The position numbers and the translations under genes were made by a program. Below are positions 17,601 through 25,007 of a DNA stretch of 64,000 nucleotides, one piece after another. The notes below the pieces were generated by a model, which had not been told where the DNA came from, did not search any database, and saw only the letters and a list, made by a program, of their open reading frames with translations. The first letter of the stretch is position 1. Every line of letters starts with the position of its first letter. The DNA is from Haliscomenobacter sp033763495. GTDB taxonomy: Bacteria > Bacteroidota > Bacteroidia > Chitinophagales > Saprospiraceae. The DNA is taken from contig NZ_JANRKL010000040.1 of the NCBI RefSeq assembly GCF_033763495.1, positions 1 through 64,000 on the forward strand, in the 5' to 3' direction.

Positions 17601-17781
17601 TTTCCTCTGGAGACATCCCACCCGCTTCCAAAAACACGGTCACGCGAGGACGATTGAGGTCGGGCAGCACGTCGACGGGTAAATGTACCGTAGTCCAGGT
17701 GCCCCACACCAGTAAGAGTGCTGCAGCAGCAACAACAAACAGTCGATTCTGTAAAGAAAATTGAATAACTCGATTCAACAT
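14635..17781 (-). CDS. Heavy-metal RND permease of module 2 (CusA/CzcA family)
   Basis: Full-length inner-membrane proton/cation antiporter (about 1048 residues). Helix 4 carries AIGELVDDAIVDVEN, and the second periplasmic loop has RTGRAELDEHVEP and SHRLDHLLSGVRAQ. The positions of the three CusA methionines are not Met here; the third is His (in LDHLLSG). It therefore belongs to the heavy-metal branch, but its cation cannot be named from sequence. The ATG at 17781 (MLNRVIQFSL) gives the usual N-terminus. HMA and heavy-metal-binding proteins are encoded just upstream, which fits copper or a related soft metal. It is most like the module 3 pump in this window. Confidence 0.93.
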   Translation of the reverse strand: MLNRVIQFSLQNRLFVVAAAALLLVWGTWTTVHLPVDVLPDLNRPRVTVFLEAGGMSPEEIEVQAVLPIETALNGSPGVEVVRSSSSRGIGLVFVEFDWDVDLYRARQLVAEKLSTVPLPNGIVPVMGPISSVMGQIMLVGVTAKVPKDKTIDPVKAAEIRTLADFTIRRRLLAIKGVAQVIPIGGDRLQYQVLVSSAKLKQYNLALEDINLALEKANLNSTGSFFNRYGSEVLISVLGRAKNLEDLQRTVVVNQVGSPVLLSQVAEVQFGAAIKRGDASINAKPAVILTVEKQPGANTVTLTEDIEQALDELKVSLPSDIELNPKVFQQKNFIVHALSNVEEALRDGFILVIIVLFLFLLNFRTTIITLTAIPLSLVITALIFKWFNISINTLTLGGLAIAIGELVDDAIVDVENVFRRLRENKELENPKNALQVIYDASSEVRNSIVYATIIVVLVFLPLFQLQGIEGRIFAPLGIAYITSILASLLVSLSVTPALCAYLLPKSNLNEGKESALVRWLKKQDVKLLHLGLAHPRMVLGFASALVVAALLVAMRFGTEFLPPFNEGSFTVNLYAPAGTSLEESNKIGTVAEQLMLRVKDVEYTARRTGRAELDEHVEPVSNSEIEVELKEDARPRSEVVADIRKQLANLVGVSVSIGQPISHRLDHLLSGVRAQIAIKIFGEDLTELRALAAQVQGVVKDIPGAVDVQVERQVLVPQLTIRIDRQALQRYGMQTGEVARDLEVLYGGLVVSQILEGQKTFDLVLRAVAEDRENLENIRNTQIHTPEGVLIPLNSIADIEYEKGINTVSHENSQRRIIVSANVQGRDLGSTAAAIQKVVGDKLKMPQGYFLEYGGQFEAQKEASRLIGILSVFALLGIFLVLYAHFRSWRIVLQVMLNIPLALVGSVIAVWLTGGTFSVATLVGFITLTGIASRNGIMMISHYLHLMEHEGEKFDQHMIIRGSLERLVPVLMTALVAALALIPLTLDAQAAGKEILYPVATVILGGLLSSTLLDMIVTPSIFWLWGEKAVHDYFQGKRQSVSLTQDKH

Positions 17782-17854
17782 AAGGAAGGAATAAAGGCTC
17801 CGGGCCGATGGCCCGGAACCCAACACATAAATAAAAATTTATGGTACAATCATC

Positions 17855-18250
17855 TTAATGCTCCTGATCGTTGGCGGTACATGATTTCGTTCCGCCTGCT
17901 TCACCCGTGCGGTCATACTGGCAGCAACCGTGCAGTTTCTTGTAGGCTTCATCATCGGCCTTGTAACCTGCATTGTCGTAACCAGCTAAAGCGATGGCTT
18001 TTTGGAGGGCCTCCTTCGATGTTTTTTTGCTATCAAAAGCGACACTGATCATATCCGTCTTAACATCCCATACGGCAGTAGAAGCCTGGGCGCCCAAGGC
18101 GGCCTTTTCGATGGTCTTTTTGCACATGCCACAATTGCCCAAAACTTTGAATTGGGCGGTTTGCAAATTGTCGTTGCTGGTATTCGCCTGTTGAGCAACA
18201 GCAAGCTGTGCAAAACAGAAAGAGAAAAACAGGATGATGGAAATTTTCAT
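17855..18250 (-). CDS. Periplasmic HMA-domain (heavy-metal-associated) protein
   Basis: 131 residues. A signal peptide (MKISIILFFSFCFAQLAVAQ) precedes one HMA domain. Its metal loop is GNCGMCKK (Cys40 and Cys43) instead of the classical GMTCxxC, and the beta-alpha-beta-beta-alpha-beta pattern continues to about residue 105. A C-terminal tail adds CC (109-110) and another Cys (124). Because it is exported it is probably a periplasmic metal carrier for the pump encoded about 70 bp downstream, in contrast to cytoplasmic CopZ chaperones. Confidence 0.88.
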   Translation of the reverse strand: MKISIILFFSFCFAQLAVAQQANTSNDNLQTAQFKVLGNCGMCKKTIEKAALGAQASTAVWDVKTDMISVAFDSKKTSKEALQKAIALAGYDNAGYKADDEAYKKLHGCCQYDRTGEAGGTKSCTANDQEH

Positions 18251-18289
18251 GGTTGAATTTTTTAATGATTCTAAATCGTATTGTCGTTT

Positions 18290-19297
18290 TTAATGACCTG
18301 CATGGCCATCGTGTTCAGCATGCGCTGAGCCCTCTTGAACTTTGATTACAAAATCGGCAGTATGGACTTTGCCAGCCGTTTGAAACTGCAACCAACCCCG
18401 ATAAGTACCCGGTTTTGCAAAAGTGGTGTGTACATCCAGTTTACCATTTTCCACGGCTGGGTGGGTGTGTACATATTCTTTTGAATCCACTTCAATCATC
18501 ACCAGGTGAGCTTTTTCACCCAAGTAGTTTTCAAAAGTGGCTGGATCAACCGCCTTTCCACCTTGTTTGATGGAAACAGGAATGTGTTGTTGGCTGCCCG
18601 AAACGAGGCCAGTACCGGAGTGACCAGCCTCCATAGTCAATGAGTACCCATCTATCGAAGTAGTCATTTTTGCTTGCGGAAAGCTAAGCGCCTTGGTGGG
18701 TGCCCCGGCAACATCCACTTCAATTTTGTTGACTTGATTGAGGCCACCAGTGGGTTTAAAATCAGCAAAAGCCCAATACTTGCCGCCGCCCTCAAAGCGG
18801 GTTTCATTGTGTCCACGGCCATTGGTAAAATTCTCCCCATTAGCCAGTACTTTGATGTCGTAGCTACCCGAAGTTGAATATTCAGGGTGAATGTGATCAA
18901 ACCAAGAAAGGTCGTCACTGACTAAGATGAGGTGCATTTTTTTCTCATGCACCAAATCCAGCGGAACAGCAGTACCATCCTTGTCTTTGATCTTGGGGGT
19001 AAAAGACATCATGCCCGATTTTCCTGCTTCCAGTTGAGCAGGGCTATTGACGAAATCAGTATAGTATTCCGCCGTATTTTTGCCCACTTCTTCCTTCATC
19101 GGTTCCAAATCCATGTTGCATACTGGACAAGAACCTGGTTCAGAATACGTTTTGCCATCTTCACAGTTCATGGGGCAGATGTATTTTACCCCAGCAGCAA
19201 CAGTTTCTACAGGTGTTTTGGAGGCTGAATTTTGGCAAGCACTGAACAAGCCAAAAGAAAGAGCAAGAACCAAGCTTGCGATGAATCCGTTTTTCAT
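18290..19297 (-). CDS. Lipoprotein with heavy-metal-binding domain and His/Met-rich beta domain
   Basis: 335 residues. Lipobox ends LFSAC (Cys21). The heavy-metal-binding domain (about 39-67) reads YICPMNCEDG ... CPVCNMDL, with one Cys more than in the adaptors. Two beta-sandwich-like halves follow, with motifs KKMHLILVSDDLSWFDHIHP and, later, HLVMIEVDSKEYVHTHP, each placing His residues next to a DD or ES pair; the C-terminus is His-rich (SAHAEHDGHAGH). The repeated motif suggests an internal duplication. Similar proteins are common beside Bacteroidota copper systems, but their role is not established; periplasmic metal buffering is my inference. It is followed after 39 bp by the HMA protein gene. 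Confidence 0.85.
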   Translation of the reverse strand: MKNGFIASLVLALSFGLFSACQNSASKTPVETVAAGVKYICPMNCEDGKTYSEPGSCPVCNMDLEPMKEEVGKNTAEYYTDFVNSPAQLEAGKSGMMSFTPKIKDKDGTAVPLDLVHEKKMHLILVSDDLSWFDHIHPEYSTSGSYDIKVLANGENFTNGRGHNETRFEGGGKYWAFADFKPTGGLNQVNKIEVDVAGAPTKALSFPQAKMTTSIDGYSLTMEAGHSGTGLVSGSQQHIPVSIKQGGKAVDPATFENYLGEKAHLVMIEVDSKEYVHTHPAVENGKLDVHTTFAKPGTYRGWLQFQTAGKVHTADFVIKVQEGSAHAEHDGHAGH

Positions 19298-19364
19298 ACC
19301 ATTGATTGTTTAAAGCTTTGTTTTACCGACTGTGCCCAGTCGGAGCTAGATTGACGAATAATGA

Positions 19365-20390
19365 TCAGAGATTGAGGGCAATACCATTGGGCATATCACC
19401 CACGGTTATGTCTTTTATCTTGGTATGATCGCTCATTTTGATGATGGACAAGGTGCCAGCGCCTTGGTTGGTGACAAAGGCTTTGGTGCCATCCGCGTTG
19501 AAAGCGATGGCGTGTGCATCCGCACCAGTTTTTATTTCACCTTGTTTGGCCCATTTACCAGCCACTAACTTGAAATAAACAACCTTGCCATTATCGGCAT
19601 CACTCACCCACAATTCTGCGTGGTGATCGCTGTAGGCTACGTAGCCAGGCTTGAAGCCCAAGTCGATAGTAGCAGTAATGGCATTGGTGGCCACATCGAT
19701 CTCGGATACAGTTTTGCTGGTTTCATTATCGGCATACATTTTGCCATTCTCGGCAGGCCAAGCGCCAACTGGAGCTATACCTACGGGCAAAGTAGCGAGG
19801 ATCGATTTATCCGCAGCTTTGATGATCGTAATGGTATTGTCGTCGGTATTGGCGGCATAAACCTTGGTGCCATCTACAGAAAATGTGGTTTCAGAAAGTC
19901 CTTTGCCAACATTGATGCTGGCCTTCTGTGAAAAATCAGTGGTGTTAAACACCAAAATTTTGCTTTGCGTAGCATCTGCCTGTCCAACCCAAAGCTCTTT
20001 GCCATCAGGAGAATAGGCGGCATTGTGGGGCAACTTATCAAGAGCAATGGAGTGATGGATTTCACCAGTTTTTGTATCAAGGATAATTACCTTGTAAGTA
20101 GCAGTTTTGGAACCATGCCCACCATGGCCAGCACTTAAATCGGTAGAAGTGATGGCCACAGCGATTTGAGATTTATCGGGGCGGAGGTACACATGGTGAG
20201 GAAAAGTAGCACCGTCCAGGCCGAGTGTCCCCGTCTTCAAGTCGGTATTTAAATCAATTACCGCCACGTTATTGGAAGCTCCATTCACAACAAAAGCTGC
20301 GGGATAATCAATATTGAGCTGTTCTGATTTTTTGCAAGAAAAAACAGCACTCAACAACAGCAATGTCCCTAAAAAATGCAATAGTTTCAT
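19365..20390 (-). CDS. YncE-like beta-propeller lipoprotein
   Basis: 341 residues. Lipobox ends AVFSC (Cys19). The rest is a run of about seven propeller blades with recurring patterns such as VIDLNTDLKTGTL, IILDTKTGEI, YSPDGKELWVG and FNADGTKAFVTNQG, as in the YncE/cytochrome d1-like propeller family. No haem or metal site is obvious apart from a His/Gly stretch (SAGHGGHG). It lies in the module 2 operon between DUF2911 and the metal-binding lipoprotein. A second propeller protein occurs in module 5, so a link to metal efflux is likely but its role is unknown. Confidence 0.85.
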   Translation of the reverse strand: MKLLHFLGTLLLLSAVFSCKKSEQLNIDYPAAFVVNGASNNVAVIDLNTDLKTGTLGLDGATFPHHVYLRPDKSQIAVAITSTDLSAGHGGHGSKTATYKVIILDTKTGEIHHSIALDKLPHNAAYSPDGKELWVGQADATQSKILVFNTTDFSQKASINVGKGLSETTFSVDGTKVYAANTDDNTITIIKAADKSILATLPVGIAPVGAWPAENGKMYADNETSKTVSEIDVATNAITATIDLGFKPGYVAYSDHHAELWVSDADNGKVVYFKLVAGKWAKQGEIKTGADAHAIAFNADGTKAFVTNQGAGTLSIIKMSDHTKIKDITVGDMPNGIALNL

Positions 20391-20442
20391 GGTTAATCAA
20401 TTTTGGTGATTCAAGGAATTTGGCTTGTGTTTTGCACAAGGG

Positions 20443-21330
20443 TTATGGTTTGGATTTCAGCAGCTGTTGCCACTCGGCAATGCGTTTTTTCAAACTGGCT
20501 ACTGCGCTAGTACGATTTTGTTTTTCTGCCAAAACAATGGCACGTTTGGCCGCATCGATGGCCAAGCTGTACTGTTTTGTATCCGCAAAAATTTTCTGTG
20601 CGAGGTTTGGAATGGCGAAGTTTTCGGCATCCAGTTTTTCGGCTGCTGAGGCCCAAGTAGTCGCTTGCTTCAGATCGCGTCGAGTAGTGTAGTAATAATT
20701 AGCAGCCTGGAAGAGCAAGTCAGCGTCTTGCTCCTTGTTTTCCAAAAGTCTTTGGCGAATCTCGGCCATAATTCGCTCATCGGAAGTGGTGGTCAGTGGA
20801 ATTTTAACCTGGGTATTTTCCCAAATTAGATTCAGAGCAGCACTTCCATCCGCTGCAAAATCATTGATTTCGATGGTAAAAGTCTCGTAGAAACGTTCTG
20901 TTTTTTGAGCCTTCACTTTGAAGCGATGTACATCTTTTTGAGCTGTATACCCAAAAGCGCCATGCAAGCTTACATCACTATTGAGGACAACGGTCCATTC
21001 TTCGGTGCCTGGAATGGTGAATAAGGCGTATTTACCTGGAGCCATTTTTTTACCCCCAATACCGACCTCTTCTTTTAGTTCAATCGTGGTACAATCGCCC
21101 GCTCCGGTGCGCCATAGACTATCAAAAGGAACCAAGCTGCCAAAAACCTTACGCCCTCGGGCAAGGGGACGACCATAAGTAACTTTGATTTCACTTTCCC
21201 CAAAATGTTGGGTAAAAGTAGCATCTGGGCTTGCGGTAGGGACTTTAAAGTCTGCCTTTTTAGTTGGTGTTTGGGCATAGCAAGCCCATACAAAAAGCAG
21301 TGACAGGCTAGCCATCAATAACTTTTTCAT
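20443..21330 (-). CDS. DUF2911 protein with TPR-like C-terminus
   Basis: 295 residues. The signal peptide (MKKLLMASLSLLFVWACYAQ) is followed by a DUF2911 domain (about 28-180) recognised from VTYGRPLARGRKVFG, LVPFDSLWRTGA and PGKYALFTIPG. The C-terminal 85 residues are helical with TPR-like spacing (QATTWASAAEKLDAENFAIP). DUF2911 proteins are exported and common in Bacteroidota; no reaction is known. It precedes the propeller gene by 52 bp and probably belongs to the module 2 transcript. Confidence 0.88.
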   Translation of the reverse strand: MKKLLMASLSLLFVWACYAQTPTKKADFKVPTASPDATFTQHFGESEIKVTYGRPLARGRKVFGSLVPFDSLWRTGAGDCTTIELKEEVGIGGKKMAPGKYALFTIPGTEEWTVVLNSDVSLHGAFGYTAQKDVHRFKVKAQKTERFYETFTIEINDFAADGSAALNLIWENTQVKIPLTTTSDERIMAEIRQRLLENKEQDADLLFQAANYYYTTRRDLKQATTWASAAEKLDAENFAIPNLAQKIFADTKQYSLAIDAAKRAIVLAEKQNRTSAVASLKKRIAEWQQLLKSKP

Positions 21331-21440
21331 TGCTGAAAAGTTTACAACATCATTAGGCCTTATTGTTTAAAGCAATAGGTGGCTACTGATCTTGTGGATA
21401 AAGAAAAATAGAGATGAATAGAAAGCCGGACTGGCTTCGA

Positions 21441-21461
21441 ATTTTGCCAGAACGGCAAAAT
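21441..21461 (-). terminator. Short hairpin after the Cys-rich small protein gene
   Basis: ATTTTGCC, five-base loop, GGCAAAAT: a perfect 8-bp stem 14 bp past the stop at 21476. There is no T-run, so it may only stabilise or attenuate the transcript. The rest of 21331-21475 shows nothing else I can name. Confidence 0.35.
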
Positions 21462-21475
21462 AGAGCAGGAATGAT

Positions 21476-21922
21476 CTAACAAAGGAAAGACTGTATAAAC
21501 ACCCGAATATCGGTCACCATGGGAGGTGGTTTATACAGGTAGAAGCGAAGTGCTTTTTGACTGGTTGGTGTAATGGTTTTTGCCCATACGATGGAAGGCA
21601 AAAAATTGACTGTTATGAAGTCAAAATTGAAATCAAGGGTAACAATCTTCTGGGTAGATCCCTCAGCATTTGATTTGAGGAGTTGAGATTTATCCTCGCA
21701 ACAAGGTTTTTTAGATAAAGAGGGGTGGTGGTGACCTTTGAGGCTACACGCAGCCTTTTGACAGGAATTTTGTGGAACTTTTTTGGATTTACAACATCCT
21801 TTGGGCTGTATAAAAATACTTACAGTTCTGCCATTCATTTGGCACAAGTGCTCGAATACCGTTACCCCGCTGGTGGATAACAGCACATTGAGCGCCAAAA
21901 TGATGTGCAAAAACTTAAGCAT
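21476..21922 (-). CDS. Small Cys/His-rich membrane or exported protein (HYC_CC_PP-like)
   Basis: 148 residues. An N-terminal hydrophobic segment (MLKFLHIILALNVLLSTSG) is followed by EHLCQMNG, GCCKSKK, a Cys/His-rich stretch (SCQKAACSLKGHHHP, PCCEDKS) and a C-terminal YKPPP, the pattern that gives the HYC_CC_PP family its name. At least eight Cys and four His in the middle suggest soft-metal binding, which is inference. It is led by a TATCTTTG promoter core 24 bp upstream and stands at the head of the gene group running into module 2. Confidence 0.75.
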   Translation of the reverse strand: MLKFLHIILALNVLLSTSGVTVFEHLCQMNGRTVSIFIQPKGCCKSKKVPQNSCQKAACSLKGHHHPSLSKKPCCEDKSQLLKSNAEGSTQKIVTLDFNFDFITVNFLPSIVWAKTITPTSQKALRFYLYKPPPMVTDIRVFIQSFLC

Positions 21923-21945
21923 ACTCTTTTTTATGAATTCTTCTA

Positions 21946-21953
21946 CAAAGATA
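21946..21953 (-). promoter_or_regulatory. Bacteroidota -7 promoter element (TATCTTTG)
   Basis: Minus-strand TATCTTTG matches TAnnTTTG, 24 bp upstream of the 148-residue gene. No convincing -33 TTTG partner lies at the usual distance. Confidence 0.5.
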
Positions 21954-22035
21954 CTACTTAAATGCTTACATACAGCATTTTATTGCACTTAATTGCCTTA
22001 CTTAGTTGGTAATGAGTTGTTAAAATTTGGGGTGG

Positions 22036-23271
22036 CTAAAAATAACTAGCCAAACCAAATTGAAAACCACCCGTCAAAGCGGCGGGATTTCCCAAAATAT
22101 CTGTCTGGGCGTGGTACTGATAATTCAAGCGCAGCACTGTTTGAGCCGAAGGCCGGAAACTCAGTGCGGGTACAATTACCCAAACATTATCTCCGATTGA
22201 GTCGCCCGTTTCTTTAAACGTGCCAATGTTCCAATCCACAAACTCCAGGCGGCAGGCCAAATTTACAACTGCGTTATCAAAGCCAAAAATCTTGCGCTTG
22301 ACAATAGGTTGAACAATATCGATAAAGCCACCACTTTGTCGATTGCCATACTGTTGGGTAAAGGTTTCAGGCACATCCACAGCCACCCAGGCCCATTCTG
22401 CATTGATGAACGTGTTCCACTTATTGATCGTGGTATTAAAATCGACTGCCCAAACCCGCACCGTTCGTTTTTCGTCCAGGATCAACCCATCATCAACAAA
22501 TTTATTGTAAATGCCCTGCATGGTGGAAAGGCCAATTTCACCAAACTTGCGATTGCGCAAGGCAATTTTCCCTGTAAACAAGGGGCGGCCATTGGAATTT
22601 TCCTCAAAGCGGTCAGGATTCAGTTTGGAAGCAGGCAAAAAGGTTTTGTTTTCGGTGTTGTTGATGATCTGCTCATCAAAACCATTGCTCAGGTAAGCCT
22701 CATAAGCAAAAATCCAGTTTCGCTTGGCATATTTGCCCCACAAGCCCATGCCCACGTTGCTAAAAGTAGCAGGCAACATTTGGGTAGCAGCAATGGGTCG
22801 GTCGTTGAATTCCCATTTGGGGCCATCATGGTTTTGGTTGAAGGCACCAATTGGATTCATCAAAATGCCACCACGCAGGTTGAACATTGGGTTGAATTGC
22901 AAATCCAAGGAAGCAAACTCAATGTTGATTGATTTGGTGCCTTCTTCAAATTCAATTTCAGACAAAAACTTAATGCGCCGGTGGATGGAGGAAGACACAA
23001 ACAAGGTCATGCGTTGCATCTGAAATTGGTAACCCTCGGATACTCCATCAGTTTGCAGGTACTCCACTTTACTTTCCACATAGCCTCCCACTGCAACGGG
23101 CGTTTTGCCTACCTGCAAAAAAGGGCGATTGTATACCGCATCGAGGTTGAGCAGACTTTTAGTAGAATCTCCAACATTGATTCTTTTCAAAAAAGTGGTG
23201 TCGTTTTGTGCCTGCACAAAAGTTGCACAGCAAAGCCATGCTCCCCAGATTAAGTAGCGTTGTGCTTTCAT
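22036..23271 (-). CDS. Outer-membrane porin (phosphate-selective porin O/P-like)
   Basis: 411 residues. The signal peptide (MKAQRYLIWGAWLCCATFVQAQ) is followed by alternating amphipathic strands ending in a terminal aromatic residue (FGLASYF), as in outer-membrane beta-barrels. Features such as KIEFEEGTKSI-like strands and GGILMNPIGAFNQNHDG resemble porins annotated as O/P type; the substrate is not readable. Its start overlaps the Rieske stop by 4 bp (ATGA), so it is the last gene of the di-haem/Rieske/porin operon. Together the three may form an envelope redox unit. Confidence 0.82.
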   Translation of the reverse strand: MKAQRYLIWGAWLCCATFVQAQNDTTFLKRINVGDSTKSLLNLDAVYNRPFLQVGKTPVAVGGYVESKVEYLQTDGVSEGYQFQMQRMTLFVSSSIHRRIKFLSEIEFEEGTKSINIEFASLDLQFNPMFNLRGGILMNPIGAFNQNHDGPKWEFNDRPIAATQMLPATFSNVGMGLWGKYAKRNWIFAYEAYLSNGFDEQIINNTENKTFLPASKLNPDRFEENSNGRPLFTGKIALRNRKFGEIGLSTMQGIYNKFVDDGLILDEKRTVRVWAVDFNTTINKWNTFINAEWAWVAVDVPETFTQQYGNRQSGGFIDIVQPIVKRKIFGFDNAVVNLACRLEFVDWNIGTFKETGDSIGDNVWVIVPALSFRPSAQTVLRLNYQYHAQTDILGNPAALTGGFQFGLASYF

Positions 23272-23708
23272 TTCAACAGGATATAGATATGCTCCTCATC
23301 GGTGCTGAGGGGAAAGGATTTTAAATCAGCTTCAGCGGGTCCTTTTTGTAACTTGCCCGTATTGGAATACTCCGAACCATGACAAGGGCATTGCAAGTGG
23401 TCACCTTCGGGTGCCACTTCACATTGCTGATGGGCGCATTCCAGATAGGTCGCGGCATATTTGTGGTCATCAAAGCGGTACACACCAATGGGAAGCGGGA
23501 TTTTTTCAGTTTTCACCAATACCCATTCCCGGATCATGGGTTTTTCCTTTTTGAGGTAAAAAAACTCCGATTTTTTCAACGCAATGCGATTGTCCACAAT
23601 GCTTCCCATCACTACATAAGCAGAACTACAGCTTTGCATCAATGCGGTGGACAAACTCAAGCCCGCGCAAGTCAGGCAGGATTTTTTGATAAAGTCTCGT
23701 CTTTCCAT
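23268..23708 (-). CDS. Rieske [2Fe-2S] protein, exported
   Basis: 146 residues. The cluster ligands are Cys91-His93 (CAHQQC) and Cys107-His110 (CPCH). The extra Cys96 and Cys109 match the disulfide pair of high-potential Rieske proteins. The N-terminus MERRDFIKKSCLTCAGLSLS resembles a twin-arginine-type leader followed by a possible lipobox (MQSC). It starts 4 bp after the di-haem oxidoreductase stop and overlaps the porin start, so the three are co-expressed. It may pass electrons to or from the di-haem protein; the partner is inferred only from position. Confidence 0.9.
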   Translation of the reverse strand: MERRDFIKKSCLTCAGLSLSTALMQSCSSAYVVMGSIVDNRIALKKSEFFYLKKEKPMIREWVLVKTEKIPLPIGVYRFDDHKYAATYLECAHQQCEVAPEGDHLQCPCHGSEYSNTGKLQKGPAEADLKSFPLSTDEEHIYILLK

Positions 23709-23712
23709 GACC

Positions 23713-24915
23713 TTACAGGCTTTCTAAAAATTGAATCAATTGTTGTTTTTCGATACTGGAAAGCGCCTGGTATTGATTCTTGCTTTTTTGGGCTTCGCCC
23801 CCATGCAGCAAAATGGCTTCTTCAATACTTTTGGCACGTCCATCGTGCAGCAAGAAATATTTGCCACCCTGTGAATTTTTGGACAAACCTAAGCCCCAAA
23901 GTGGTGGAGTACGCCACTCAGCAGTGGTGGCAGTGCCTTCCGTGTAGCCATCGTCGAGTGCAGCGCCCATGTCGTGCAGGAGCAAGTCGGTATATGGTTG
24001 GAATGTTTTAAAAGACAAGGCGGGGATAGGCGAATAACCCGTTTTGAGTTCGGAGCGATGACAGGCCGCGCACTGGATTTTTTGGAAAAGCAGTTTACCC
24101 GTTGAGACAAGTGGGTTGCTCACATTGCGGGGCAGGGGTGTCTTGAGGGTTTGCAAATAAAAGACCACGTCCTGGATGGTCTGATTGGATACTTCAGGGT
24201 CGACTTCGTGGCCACTGTACGTATCGTGAGGTTCAAAATTAGAGGTAATGCCCATGTCCTGATTGTAGGCATTAGCGGTTTGCTGTAGAAGATCATATGC
24301 TGCGGCCTTTTTGCCAAATCGCCCAATGTACTTTCCATCTCGACTGATGGCATTTGTTCGAGGGCTCAGGTAAACACGCAGGGTGACCCAGTTGGGCGTA
24401 CCTGAAATTCCGTCGCCATTGGCATCCTCGGGATCAGCAAGGGCCAGTAAATCTTCGTCGCTTACAAAATTTAAGAAGCCCAGGCCAGTATTGGCGGGCG
24501 GCGTAAATTTGGCAAAGGTAGCGCCTACAGGAATGTATTCAGGCTGGATGCCAAGCACCGCACGGTGCTGCAATTGCGGCCCCCCCAAGTGCAAAAAGCG
24601 ATTGCCAGTGTGGTCTACTTGACCAAAGCGGGTAAGCGTGGTAAAGGGTGTTCCTTTGCCATCGCCAGCATGACAAGAGCCACAAGAGGTAGCTACGAAG
24701 AGCGGGCCTAGACCAGTTTGGGTAGTAAAAACCTCATCATTGAAGGCAATGTCTCCTTTGAGGAAGCGGGCGTTTTCTGCACCACTTAATCCAGAAATGG
24801 GTCCATCGAGCAACTCGTGATCAGCGGGAGCAGGAGGTAGAATTTTTTCACAGGTGCTGAACAAAATGGCGCAGCAAAAGAGGATGGATAAAAGGTAGAT
24901 GAAGTTTTTTTCCAT
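23713..24915 (-). CDS. Di-haem oxidoreductase (DUF1111/DHOR family) lipoprotein
   Basis: About 400 residues with two haem c motifs, CGSCH (Cys80, counted from the TTG at 24921) and CAACH (Cys284). The C-terminal block DMGAALDDG ... EWRTPPLWGLG ... LHDGRA ... EEAILLHGGEA is diagnostic of this family, which was earlier annotated as thiol oxidoreductase or putative peroxidase. A lipoprotein signal ends LFSTC. The ATG at 24915 is preferred. First gene of a three-gene operon with a Rieske protein and a porin. The substrate is not known. Confidence 0.9.
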   Translation of the reverse strand: MEKNFIYLLSILFCCAILFSTCEKILPPAPADHELLDGPISGLSGAENARFLKGDIAFNDEVFTTQTGLGPLFVATSCGSCHAGDGKGTPFTTLTRFGQVDHTGNRFLHLGGPQLQHRAVLGIQPEYIPVGATFAKFTPPANTGLGFLNFVSDEDLLALADPEDANGDGISGTPNWVTLRVYLSPRTNAISRDGKYIGRFGKKAAAYDLLQQTANAYNQDMGITSNFEPHDTYSGHEVDPEVSNQTIQDVVFYLQTLKTPLPRNVSNPLVSTGKLLFQKIQCAACHRSELKTGYSPIPALSFKTFQPYTDLLLHDMGAALDDGYTEGTATTAEWRTPPLWGLGLSKNSQGGKYFLLHDGRAKSIEEAILLHGGEAQKSKNQYQALSSIEKQQLIQFLESL

Positions 24916-24972
24916 GACCAAATGGTTTATCTTGGTATAAAGGTAAACCTATTTCGTTTGATTGAAAAATTA

Positions 24973-24990
24973 TTTTAGACCAATCTAAAA
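24973..24990 (-). terminator. Intrinsic terminator after module 3
   Basis: TTTTAGA, loop CCAA, TCTAAAA: a perfect 7-bp stem 18 bp after the TolC stop. On the minus strand it is followed by TAATTTTTC. It should end the module 3 transcript before the di-haem oxidoreductase promoter. Confidence 0.55.
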
Positions 24991-25007
24991 ACCTCATCCA
25001 CCTGAAA

